Origin: an uncultured Tenacibaculum sp. | GTDB lineage: Bacteria > Bacteroidota > Bacteroidia > Flavobacteriales > Flavobacteriaceae | Length of the DNA: 64,000 bases | NCBI RefSeq assembly: GCF_947494125.1 | Contig: NZ_CANLTU010000001.1 | Location: 62,001-126,000, forward strand | Reading direction: 5' to 3' | Shown here: one piece after another, positions 47,101-53,816 of the stretch | Layout: each line of letters begins with the position of its first letter | Numbering within the stretch: the first letter of the stretch is position 1 | Notes under the pieces: model-generated | Seen by the model: only the letters and a program-made list of their open reading frames with translations | Databases searched by the model: none | Told to the model about the DNA's origin: nothing | Program-made: the position numbers and the translations under genes

Positions 47101-48260
47101 GGATTTAAATTATTTACTCCATTATAAGGTAATATTTTAGAATTAACTGATATCGCTCCTGGAATTGCATTAATTTCTGTTGGATTTACTTCATTTGCAT
47201 CACTAGATTCTCCTAAATCGGCAAGACCAACTATACTACGATAATCATTTACATTTTGAGTCCTGTTTGTAATCCAAACCTCAACTCTTGTTATATTAAT
47301 TGGGCTACTTACTAATGGGTAATTATTTAACGCTTCTTTATAATTTTCTCTAAAATATTGTGATAAGAAAAAGTGGCGATCATTATCATAATCTGATGCT
47401 CTTAACTCAAAAGGTTCAATAGTTGCTCCTCCTTCAGCTACTACCGTTTTAGATTGCGAATTTTGTTGTGAAAACGCTGCTGTTATAAATGTTTTACCAA
47501 ACTGCAATTCTGTTTTTACACCAAATAATGATTGCGCTCCATTAATTAATGAATTTTTAATTGGCATACTTATATTACCTGCCTCAATATTTCTTATAAT
47601 ATCATCTTCGGTTGGTGTATACTCTAATTTAATAATATTTTGGAAATCAAACGTAGATTGTGTGTCGTAATTTGCTGTAACTTTTAATCGCTTTCCAACC
47701 TTAGCTTGTAAACTTGCACTAATCTGTTGATCAAAATCAAAAGTAAAACTACTTTGATTTTCAATGGAGATTTGTGGGTTTTCATTTTTCTGATAAATTC
47801 CTCCTAATTTTATATTCACTTGACCTGAAGGAACAACCTCAACTGTATTTCCTCCAAAGACAGATTCAAAAAACTTAGAGTTTACATAATATTTTGGCAA
47901 TAAATTTTTTCTAGCATTCTTACTCCCTTTTTTCTTTGGGTTGGTAGCGTCTATTTTTTCTTTAAAGTATCCTTTTAAATCATTTTTTAAAACATACTTA
48001 TCGTATTCTTTTGGAGTCATAAAAATAGGTGTTCCAACATAGTAGTCTCCTATTTTTTCCACTAAGACAAATTTGTTTATTGCCTTATCGTAGGTTACGA
48101 TTTTTTTGACTGGATTATTTAGAAATAATGTTCCGTTTTGAGTGTATTTAAAATTATATTTTAAAGGTACAACCGTATCTTGCTTAACAGTATTTGAACT
48201 GTTTTGTGAAAACGAAACAACACTTACTAAAAGAGTAAGTGTTGCCAGTAATCTATTCAT
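41154..48260 (-). CDS. sprA: Cell surface protein SprA (type IX secretion translocon)
   Basis: 2368 residues from the ATG at 48260 (MNRLLATLTLLVSVVSFSQ); a TTG at 48275 would add five residues. Signal peptide present. SprA is the giant 36-strand outer-membrane barrel through which type IX secretion substrates leave the cell, and it is required for gliding. Visible features are two repeated gliding-motility SprA N-terminal regions with YDKYVLKNDLKGYFKEKI, the FGGNTVEVVPSGQVNIKLGG start of the barrel, and a C-terminus ending in Asn after AGINIIYNLG. Full length compared with about 2300-2500 usual. Gene order ruvA-sprA-gcvH-vanZ is conserved. Very long shadow frames on the other strand are not genes. 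Confidence 0.97.
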   Translation of the reverse strand: MNRLLATLTLLVSVVSFSQNSSNTVKQDTVVPLKYNFKYTQNGTLFLNNPVKKIVTYDKAINKFVLVEKIGDYYVGTPIFMTPKEYDKYVLKNDLKGYFKEKIDATNPKKKGSKNARKNLLPKYYVNSKFFESVFGGNTVEVVPSGQVNIKLGGIYQKNENPQISIENQSSFTFDFDQQISASLQAKVGKRLKVTANYDTQSTFDFQNIIKLEYTPTEDDIIRNIEAGNISMPIKNSLINGAQSLFGVKTELQFGKTFITAAFSQQNSQSKTVVAEGGATIEPFELRASDYDNDRHFFLSQYFRENYKEALNNYPLVSSPINITRVEVWITNRTQNVNDYRSIVGLADLGESSDANEVNPTEINAIPGAISVNSKILPYNGVNNLNPLLATTTGGIRDVASVDTAINGIGITPQQGFNYSYLQNARRLQPNEFRMHPQLGFISLNRRLNDGEVLAVAYEYTVVGASNGETVFKVGEFSNDGVVAPSNLVVKLLRSEILNTVRPGTGGTSGTPAEAFPTWRLMMKNVYALGAFPLQREGFRFELLYRDDETGTLQNTLQNALTPGITDKPLLRILNLDKLDQSQYAVPNGDGFFDYVDGITVNSERGYVLFPEPEPFGIDLKDELTNTTDQDKYLFEELYLTTKIQAKNEYQNKDKFFLKGYFKSETSRGISLGAFNVPRGSVRVTAGGRQLVEGIDYVVDYQLGRVQILDPGLEASGTPINATVENNTFFNQQRKTFIGIDVEHRFSEKFILGGTFLNVSEKPITPKVNFGGEPIDNVMLGLNLDYSAEVPYLTKLANKLPFVETDAPSNVSVRADMAYLLPGSPSGINVDGTATSYLDDFEASQIPINLSSPQQWFLASTPESQGFDGGTADLSYNYKRGKIAWYNIDQLFYGSGNRPGNIDENELSRNEVRQIRYNELFPNTDLDITQQNLVRTLDLAYYPSERGPYNYNQNASSVASEERWGGIMRSLTTNNFEQANVEYIQFWVMDPYENYSINQEEGLPAGINPQDPGNQVGKLFINLGSVSEDILKDGRKQYENGLPADGNKVTGTNVNTTTWGNTPINPSILYAFDSSNDARTNQDIGLDGLTDEEEKILYPAFASLDDPAGDNFQYFRGGAIEATDPSVLSRYKNYNGTQGNSPTASQSNEAFPTSSTTYPDVEDINKDQTMNPVNSYFEYEVSFNKSDLQLGQNNIIDVKSEPITLANGSTRTTTWYQFRIPVRNVTDAQKINGITDFNSIRFIRMFLTQFKMPVVLRFGELELVRGDWRRYTKVLPNTAAPIDLDNTQLNNFEVGVVSIEQNQDRYKLPPGIQREQLQGTNRIQRQNEQSVTLKVTDLPADQIRTIYKNISIDMRRYKNLRMFLHAEKPTAADTQDGDMVAIIRLGTDLNDNYYEIEKPLELSTSNATSLDVWPEANNLEVPLQELANLKINRPTGAGTSITDIFSSVSSNGLKISVRGNPTLAQVRTVMLGVKNAANSNKTAEVWFNELRAVGFDNKGGWAAVVNADANLADVMNVSLAGRMSTIGFGNVEDRVQQRSIEEIKQYSVATNVQLGKMMPKKWNMQVPMSYSYGEEFRDPKYDPQFQDVELKDALDKNPNSKNAQDYTRRKSISFINVKKNKNPESKKKPKFYDVENFSVSYAHNEEFHKDYNIEKYVNKNVMAGASYNFNFKPFVIEPFKKSKTFKSKYLRFIKDLNINPVPKNIAINSRINRNFNSQQSRNLIEGLTAQPELIQRRYLFNWDYTIGFDLTKSLQLNFNAANNYIYDSFGVDEDLEIYDQFFNIGRPDNYHQKLNATYKLPINKLPYLSFITADYGYTADFDWKASAQSNLDLPNGQSVSYVDVVGNMIQNANTHNLNTNIDFGRFYKTLRLDKLLLKGTKKKPVKKGTVALGSKAPTQKAKLKKNASFGHKVMKGMYDVLTSVKRAKISYSQNNGTLLQGYKPSVGFLGRNSYGGGSAPTLGFVFGSQTDILNTAIENGWLVTRTSQNDPNQPYYNKNYGKTNYKKLDYNISVKPLKSLTIDLRGNRIQTSNLNQQLDIISDGNGGFEQDPNIKPFETGNYSISHFMLGTIFTDNETLYQNFLDYRTTIASRLSNESGLPNSPGAAFMTTGQQAMLPAFIAAYSGNSPNSVSTGIFKNIPIPNWTLRFNGFMKYKWFKKTFSSFTLSHGYKSSYTIGNYTNNLQYDSSTPTNTNTSGNYQPELLLSSATLIDEFSPLVKVDFRMKNSFSFKGEIRRDRSLTLNFNNNTLTDIKGTEFVFGFGYKIRDVKFVTRFTGKKETLKGDINLRADISLRDNLTLIRSVDEQNSQITGGEKLFGLKFIADYNLSSNLTASFYYNHQTFQYAVSTTFPRQSINAGINIIYNLGN

Positions 48261-48281
48261 AACTTTTTTTTCCAACCTTGT

Positions 48282-48863
48282 CTATAAGTTTTTCAACGCC
48301 TGTTTTATTAGCTTTTCAACACTAGCATCAGGTGTTTCTTTTAATATATTTCCAATTACTTTATCAGCTTGTTTACGGGCAAAGCCAAGAACCTCTAATG
48401 CAGATAACGCTTCTTCTTTATTTGTATTGTTTTGTACAACCGAAACTTCATCTAAATCAAACGTTTTTAGCATTTTGTCTTTTAAATCAACAATTACACG
48501 CTGAGCTGTCTTAGCTCCAATTCCTTTTACCGACTGAATCAGTTTCACATTTTCTGAAGCTATTGCTTGCTGTATTTCTTCTGATGTCATAGAAGATAAC
48601 ATTGTTCTAGCTGTGCTAGGACCAACTCCTGAAACTGAGGTTAATAATCGAAATATTTCTCGCTCTACTTTATTTGAAAACCCATATAAAGTATGTGCAT
48701 CTTCACGCACTGACAAGTGAGTATATAGTAATACATTTTCATCATTTGGTAAAGATGAATACGTATTTAAAGAAATATGCATTAAGTACCCAACTCCATT
48801 ACAGTCAACTACTGCATATGTTGGATTTTTTTCAACAAGTTTCCCCTTAATCTGTGTAATCAT
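48282..48863 (-). CDS. ruvA: Holliday junction branch migration protein RuvA
   Basis: 193 residues. Binds four-way junctions and recruits RuvB. N-terminal OB fold (ITQIKGKLVEKNPTYAVVDCNGVGYLMHIS), two helix-hairpin-helix motifs (LTSVSGVGPSTARTMLSS and IQSVKGIGAKTAQRVIVDLKDK), and a C-terminal three-helix domain after a linker. It starts 81 bp after the malic enzyme stop on the same strand. Confidence 0.96.
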   Translation of the reverse strand: MITQIKGKLVEKNPTYAVVDCNGVGYLMHISLNTYSSLPNDENVLLYTHLSVREDAHTLYGFSNKVEREIFRLLTSVSGVGPSTARTMLSSMTSEEIQQAIASENVKLIQSVKGIGAKTAQRVIVDLKDKMLKTFDLDEVSVVQNNTNKEEALSALEVLGFARKQADKVIGNILKETPDASVEKLIKQALKNL

Positions 48864-48943
48864 TCAACTGATTTTCTAGATGTCTAAAATAGATAAAAAT
48901 ATTTCTTTTTGAAAACCTTATTTATCAAGACTTTAAACTTAAT

Positions 48944-51226
48944 TTATTTCTTATGTTTTCTTGCCTTGTTTTGAGCATCAACAACAGCTACAGCTGCCAT
49001 GTTTACCATCTCATCTACACTAGCTCCTAATTGTAAAATATGAACTGGCTTGCTCATTCCTAACAAAATAGGCCCAATTGACTCTACTCCATCAACTTGC
49101 TTCATTAATTTATAGGTAATATTTGCCGATTCTAAATTTGGAAAAATTAAAATATTTGCTCTTTTACCGTTTAATTTTGAAAAAGGAAACTCTTTTGCTA
49201 ATAACTCTGGGTTTAAAGCAAAATCAGCTTGTAATTCTCCATCTACAATTACACTCGGATTATGACGATGGATATAAGAAACAGCTTCTCTAATTTTTAC
49301 AGATGTTTCAGATATTGATGATCCAAAATTTGAAAAACCTAACATTGCTATATGTGGTGTCATTCCAAACATTTTTGCTAATGCTGATGTTAACTGACTA
49401 ATTTTTGATAAATCTTTAGCTGAAGGGTTTATATTTATAGTTGTATCTGCTAAAAACATCGGTCCTTGCTTGGTTAGCATCATATTTGTTGCGGCAACAC
49501 GAGTAACCCCTTTGTCTTTTTCAATTAACTTCAACATTGGCTTCACCACTGATGAATACGATCTTGAATACCCTGTTATTAATGCATCTGCTTCACCTGT
49601 ATTTACCATCATAGCTGCAAAATAATTACGCTCGCGCATCCATTTTTGAGCTTCTAAATATGTAATTCCTTTACGTTGACGTGTTTTCCAAAAAGTTTCT
49701 GCATAGCGATCTCTTCTTTCTTTTTCTACATCCGTTTTAGGATCAATAATAAGAACATCAGCATCAAATCCTAATTCTTTTTTTAATTCTAAAATAACCT
49801 CTTTCCTCCCTAATAATATAGGAATTCCTATTTTTTCGTCATTTACCCTTTGAGCTGCTTTAAGAACATCTAAATGATCTGCTTCTGCAAAAACCACTTT
49901 TTTAGGATCTTTTTTAGCTCTATTATGCAATAAACGTATTTCTTTACTTCCTGTTCCAGAACGATCCATCAATTCCTCTCGGTACTTATCCCAATCAGTA
50001 ATTGGCTCTCGAGATACTCCAGATTCTATTGCTGCTTTGGCTATCGCTGGTGGAATTTCATATATTAATCTAGGATCAAAAGGTTTAGGGATAATGTAAT
50101 CTCTACCAAATGACAAGCTCACTTCATCATATACAATATTCACTTGTTCAGGTACTGATTTCTTTGCTAGATCTGCTAAAGCGTGTACAGCTGCCATCTT
50201 CATTTCTTCATTAATTTTAGTTGCTTTAACATCTAAAGCTCCTCTAAAAATAAATGGAAATCCAAGTACATTATTCACTTGATTAGAATGGTCTGATCTA
50301 CCAGTGGCCATAATAATATCATCTCGAGTTGCAATTGCTAAATCATAACCTATTTCTGGTTCTGGATTTGCCATAGCAAACACGACAGGATCTTTACCCA
50401 TTGATAATAACATTTCTGGTGTTACAACATTACCTTTAGACAATCCTATAAAAACATCTGCATTATGCATTGCTTCTTCTAAAGTATTTACATCTTTATC
50501 TGTAGCAAATTCTGCCTTCTGTGAAGTTAAATTACCTCTATCTTTTCTTATTACCCCTTTACTATCACACATTACAACATTTTCTCGTTTAGCACCAAGT
50601 GCTAAATATAAACGTGTACATGAAATTGCTGCTGCTCCTGCTCCATTAACAACTATTTGAACCTTAGAAATATCCTTTTTTATAATTTCTAATGCATTTT
50701 TTAATGCTGCTGCAGAAATAATAGCTGTACCATGTTGATCATCGTGCATAACTGGGATATCCAGTTCTTCTTTTAACCTTCTTTCTATTTCAAAAGCCTC
50801 AGGTGCTTTAATATCTTCTAAATTAATCCCTCCAAAAGTAGGAGCAATTGCTTTAACTGTTTCTACAAATTTATCTACATCAGTTGCATCAACTTCGATA
50901 TCAAAAACATCGATATCTGCAAATATCTTAAACAACAACCCTTTCCCTTCCATCACAGGTTTTGATGCTTCTGGTCCTATATCACCTAAACCTAAAACAG
51001 CTGTTCCATTAGAAATAACAGCTACCAAATTACCTTTAGCTGTGTATTTATAAACGTTATTTTTATCTTTTGCTATTTCTAAACAAGGTTCTGCTACTCC
51101 TGGAGAATATGCTAAAGACAAATCGTGTTGGGTAGCGTACTTTTTTGTAGGTACCACTGCAATTTTCCCTGGCTTTGGTTTTGCATGATATAGTAAAGCT
51201 TCTCGCCTTTTTCTAGAATCACTCAT
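48944..51226 (-). CDS. maeB: NADP-dependent malic enzyme with phosphotransacetylase domain (MaeB type)
   Basis: Converts malate to pyruvate and CO2. 760 residues in two domains: malic enzyme (about 1-410; [47 protein letters not shown] for NAD(P)) and a phosphate acetyl/butaryltransferase-like domain (about 430-760; [31 protein letters not shown]). The PTA domain of MaeB proteins is regulatory and lacks transferase activity in known cases. Exact -7 box TATATTTG at 51254. Confidence 0.94.
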   Translation of the reverse strand: MSDSRKRREALLYHAKPKPGKIAVVPTKKYATQHDLSLAYSPGVAEPCLEIAKDKNNVYKYTAKGNLVAVISNGTAVLGLGDIGPEASKPVMEGKGLLFKIFADIDVFDIEVDATDVDKFVETVKAIAPTFGGINLEDIKAPEAFEIERRLKEELDIPVMHDDQHGTAIISAAALKNALEIIKKDISKVQIVVNGAGAAAISCTRLYLALGAKRENVVMCDSKGVIRKDRGNLTSQKAEFATDKDVNTLEEAMHNADVFIGLSKGNVVTPEMLLSMGKDPVVFAMANPEPEIGYDLAIATRDDIIMATGRSDHSNQVNNVLGFPFIFRGALDVKATKINEEMKMAAVHALADLAKKSVPEQVNIVYDEVSLSFGRDYIIPKPFDPRLIYEIPPAIAKAAIESGVSREPITDWDKYREELMDRSGTGSKEIRLLHNRAKKDPKKVVFAEADHLDVLKAAQRVNDEKIGIPILLGRKEVILELKKELGFDADVLIIDPKTDVEKERRDRYAETFWKTRQRKGITYLEAQKWMRERNYFAAMMVNTGEADALITGYSRSYSSVVKPMLKLIEKDKGVTRVAATNMMLTKQGPMFLADTTININPSAKDLSKISQLTSALAKMFGMTPHIAMLGFSNFGSSISETSVKIREAVSYIHRHNPSVIVDGELQADFALNPELLAKEFPFSKLNGKRANILIFPNLESANITYKLMKQVDGVESIGPILLGMSKPVHILQLGASVDEMVNMAAVAVVDAQNKARKHKK

Positions 51227-51253
51227 AGGTTTGATATTGTTTGTTTGAACCTA

Positions 51254-51261
51254 CAAATATA
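51254..51261 (-). promoter_or_regulatory. -7 promoter box of maeB
   Basis: TATATTTG on the minus strand, 28 bases before the ATG at 51226. Divergent from the PAS gene promoter at 51311. Confidence 0.55.
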
Positions 51262-51310
51262 CGTTTTTGTTATTTAGTAAAAATAATTTCTAACATGATA
51301 AAAGTCATGG

Positions 51311-51338
51311 TTGCCATTTATTTTTCAGTTTAATTTTG
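51311..51338 (+). promoter_or_regulatory. Promoter of the first PAS gene (TTG-N17-TAATTTTG)
   Basis: TTG at 51311-51313 and TAATTTTG at 51331-51338 with a 17-base spacer match the flavobacterial -33/-7 pattern closely. This TTG is therefore a promoter element, not a translation start. Confidence 0.72.
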
Positions 51339-51367
51339 CAGTATTATTCAATCTAAACTTTCAAACT

Positions 51368-51994
51368 ATGAAAACTCCCCCAAGTCAAATAATTGACGAA
51401 GAAGTCAATTGGGACAAAACTAAAACCATTGTAAGTAAAACAGATACTTATGGTACTATTTTATATGCTAATGATGTTTTTGCCAATACTTGTGAGTACA
51501 ACCCTATTGAGTTAATTGGTGAACCGCATAATATTATTAGACATCCTGATATGCCTAAAGTTGCTTTTAAAGCATTATGGGATGCTTTGAAAAAAGGAAA
51601 AAACTACCACGCAATTGTTAAAAACCTAACTAAAACAGGTAGGTACTATTGGGTTATTACAGATTTTACTATTGACAAAAACGAAGAAGGTATAGTTACC
51701 GGATATACTGGCCGTAGAAAAGCGGTACCAAACAGTGTAATTAAAAAAATTGAACCTTTATATAAAACACTTTTAGATATAGAAAATTTAAAAGGTGAAA
51801 AAGCAAGTGAATTGTATTTTGATGCTTATTTGAAAGAAGAAGTTGGTAAAAGCTACGATGAATTTGTTGTTGATTTATTTGAACAAGAAAAATCTAAAGA
51901 AGAAAAAGCAACTATAAATACTCCAAAAGAAGAAGACGAGCCTAATAAAATAAAAAAAGGTTTGAACTGGTTTTTCTTCGGTGATTTTCTTTAA
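51368..51994 (+). CDS. Stand-alone PAS protein, Aer-type (copy A)
   Basis: 208 residues from the ATG at 51368. Soluble. PAS domain (about 15-115) of the Aer/aerotaxis type: IVSKTDTYGTILYANDVF, EPHNIIRHPDMPKVAFKALW, IVKNLTKTGRYYWVITDF, GYTGRRKAVP. In E. coli Aer the same HNMVRHPDMP region binds FAD (known), so a flavin-based redox sensor is likely (inference). There is no kinase, methyl-accepting or GGDEF output. The tail ends in a conserved NKIKK.LNWFFFGDFL. Tandem paralogue follows at 52100. Confidence 0.8.
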   Translation: MKTPPSQIIDEEVNWDKTKTIVSKTDTYGTILYANDVFANTCEYNPIELIGEPHNIIRHPDMPKVAFKALWDALKKGKNYHAIVKNLTKTGRYYWVITDFTIDKNEEGIVTGYTGRRKAVPNSVIKKIEPLYKTLLDIENLKGEKASELYFDAYLKEEVGKSYDEFVVDLFEQEKSKEEKATINTPKEEDEPNKIKKGLNWFFFGDFL

Positions 51995-52017
51995 GTTTTA
52001 AAACTTCTCAAAAACTA

Positions 52018-52064
52018 TAAAACAGTAACTTTTTATTTAAAATTTAAGGTTGCTGTTCTGTTTG
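52018..52064 (+). terminator. Possible terminator of the first PAS gene
   Basis: AACAGTAAC (52021-52029) and GTTGCTGTT (52049-52057) pair with one G-U over a 19-base loop and are followed by T-rich sequence. The second arm contains the -33 TTG of the next promoter, so the role is uncertain. Confidence 0.4.
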
Positions 52065-52078
52065 TTTTACTATTTTTG
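52050..52078 (+). promoter_or_regulatory. Promoter of the second PAS gene (TTG-N18-TATTTTTG)
   Basis: TTG at 52050-52052 and TATTTTTG at 52071-52078 are 18 bases apart and 22 bases before the ATG at 52100. Copy B thus has its own promoter. Confidence 0.7.
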
Positions 52079-52099
52079 TTTAGACTAAATAAAAGCTAA

Positions 52100-52726
52100 A
52101 TGACAAAAATATCCCTCAGACCAACAACCACTATTAATGAAGAAGTTAAATGGAACAAAAAAAAAATTATTATAAGTAAAACAGATTTACACGGTACAAT
52201 TTTATACATGAATGATACTTTTGAAGAAGTTTCTGAGTACAATAAAATTGAACTGATTGGTGAACCTCACAATATAATTAGGCATCCAGATATGCCTAAA
52301 GTAGCTTTTAAAACTTTATGGGACGCATTGAAAAAAGGAAAAAACTTTCATGCTATTGTAAAAAACTTAACTAGAACCGGAAGGTATTATTGGGTAATTA
52401 CAGATTTTACCATAGACAAAAATGACAAAGGTGAAATTACTGGATACACTGGTCGTAGAAAAGCTGTACCAGATAGCGTTGTAAAAAAGATAGAACCTTT
52501 ATACAAAACTCTATTAGATATTGAAACAATAAAGGGTGAAAAAGCTAGTGAATTATATTTTGATGCTTACTTGAAAGAAGAAGGTAAAACTTATGATGAA
52601 TTTGTTGTTGATTTGTTTGAACAAGAATCTTTAAAAGAAAAAAACAACATTCAATCTAAAACTGAAGAACAACCTAATAAAATTAAGAAAAGTTTAAATT
52701 GGTTTTTCTTTGGAGATTTTCTCTAA
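52100..52726 (+). CDS. Stand-alone PAS protein, Aer-type (copy B)
   Basis: 208 residues, same length as copy A and similar over the whole length: KTDLHGTILYMNDTFEEV, EPHNIIRHPDMPKVAFKTLW, TRTGRYYWVITDFTIDKN, GYTGRRKAVPDSVVKKIEPL, and the tail NKIKKSLNWFFFGDFL. The linker before the tail diverges most. A recent tandem duplication with independent promoters. Ends at a perfect hairpin shared with queG. Confidence 0.8.
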   Translation: MTKISLRPTTTINEEVKWNKKKIIISKTDLHGTILYMNDTFEEVSEYNKIELIGEPHNIIRHPDMPKVAFKTLWDALKKGKNFHAIVKNLTRTGRYYWVITDFTIDKNDKGEITGYTGRRKAVPDSVVKKIEPLYKTLLDIETIKGEKASELYFDAYLKEEGKTYDEFVVDLFEQESLKEKNNIQSKTEEQPNKIKKSLNWFFFGDFL

Positions 52727-52734
52727 AAAGAGAT

Positions 52735-52770
52735 AAAAACTATCTGAATTATAAATTCAGATAGTTTTAT
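52735..52770. terminator. Bidirectional terminator between PAS copy B and queG
   Basis: AAAACTATCTGAATT / AATTCAGATAGTTTT, a 15-bp perfect stem with a 3-base loop; it overlaps the queG stop. Confidence 0.9.
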
Positions 52771-53696
52771 TATTCACTTAAAAAAGAAATATTTCTAGTT
52801 AAACCTAAAAATTTAGTTCTTTTTACCGCAGATTTTTTAAACACTTTACTAAACGTTTCTTGAGTTAATTCTTGCCAATCTCGTTGTGTCATTTCTAGCA
52901 AATTTTCTTGTGGTGTAAATAAAGGTTCTGAATGTGGTTTTGAAAATCGATTCCATGGACATACATCTTGACAAACATCGCAACCGAACATCCAATCTTC
53001 ATTCATACCTTTAAATTCAGTTGGAATAGCATCTTTTAGTTCTATAGTAAAATACGATATGCATTTACTCCCGTCTACAGTATTATTTGGCAAAATTGCT
53101 TGCGTTGGACAAGCATCTATACAGCGGGTACATTGCCCACAATGATCTGTTTTAAACGACTCATCATATTCAAGTTCTAAATCAATTATTAATTCAGCTA
53201 AAAAGAAAAATGACCCTTGCTGTTTTTGTATTAAAAGTGTGTGTTTTCCATTCCAACCCAATCCAGCTTTTTCCGCCCAAGCTCTTTCTAACACTGGTGC
53301 AGAATCAACAAAACAACGGCCAGAAACCTCACCAATTTCATCATTAATTAACAATAATAATTCTTTTAATTTTTCTTTAATTACATGATGATAATCTTGT
53401 CCATAGGCATATTTAGAGATCTTATATGCTTCATTATTTTGGACTTCTTCTGGAAAATAATTATATGATAATGATATTACGGATTTTGCTCCATCCACTA
53501 ACAAACGCGGATCTAAACGTTTATCGAAATGATTTTCCATGTATCTCATTTCTCCATGATTGTTACTATGTAACCATTCTTCTAAACGAGGAGCTTCGTC
53601 TTCTAAAAAATCGGCTTTAGCAATACCACAAGCTAAAAAACCTAATCGTTTTGCTTGTTCTTTTATAAATTTAGAATACTGCTGTCTTTGATTCAA
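52770..53696 (-). CDS. queG: Epoxyqueuosine reductase
   Basis: Reduces epoxyqueuosine to queuosine in tRNA (anticodon position 34). 308 residues, cobalamin-dependent. Signatures: [45 protein letters not shown], and two 4Fe-4S sites in [16 protein letters not shown] and [11 protein letters not shown]. The catalytic Asp is in the DSAPVLERA segment. Start ATG at 53696, about 21 bases after a TAATTTTG box. Confidence 0.95.
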   Translation of the reverse strand: MNQRQQYSKFIKEQAKRLGFLACGIAKADFLEDEAPRLEEWLHSNNHGEMRYMENHFDKRLDPRLLVDGAKSVISLSYNYFPEEVQNNEAYKISKYAYGQDYHHVIKEKLKELLLLINDEIGEVSGRCFVDSAPVLERAWAEKAGLGWNGKHTLLIQKQQGSFFFLAELIIDLELEYDESFKTDHCGQCTRCIDACPTQAILPNNTVDGSKCISYFTIELKDAIPTEFKGMNEDWMFGCDVCQDVCPWNRFSKPHSEPLFTPQENLLEMTQRDWQELTQETFSKVFKKSAVKRTKFLGLTRNISFLSE

Positions 53697-53716
53697 ACTA
53701 CATATATTTATTAGTG

Positions 53717-53724
53717 CAAAATTA
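53717..53724 (-). promoter_or_regulatory. -7 promoter box of queG
   Basis: TAATTTTG on the minus strand, 21 bases before the queG ATG; no clear -33 TTG. Confidence 0.5.
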
Positions 53725-53754
53725 ACAAAAGTTTTATTTTATCATTTTATTCAC

Positions 53755-53784
53755 TTTGGTTTAACAAATAATTACAGACCTTTG
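53755..53784 (+). promoter_or_regulatory. Promoter of the AsmA-like gene
   Basis: TTTG (53755-53758), 18-base spacer, GACCTTTG (53777-53784; one mismatch to TAnnTTTG), 32 bases before the ATG at 53817. Confidence 0.5.
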
Positions 53785-53816
53785 TCCGTTAGTATATAAA
53801 ATCAACCTTTTTAATT

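Noticed and set aside
41746..48504. Several plus-strand frames across sprA and ruvA
   Set aside because: They are antisense to conserved coding sequence, have biased composition, and lack starts with promoter context.
48944..51226. Separate pta gene beside maeB
   Set aside because: The malic enzyme and phosphotransacetylase-like domains are one uninterrupted frame, the usual MaeB architecture.
51311..51367. Longer start (TTG) for PAS copy A
   Set aside because: This TTG is the -33 promoter element and the -7 box lies downstream of it, so it cannot be translated.
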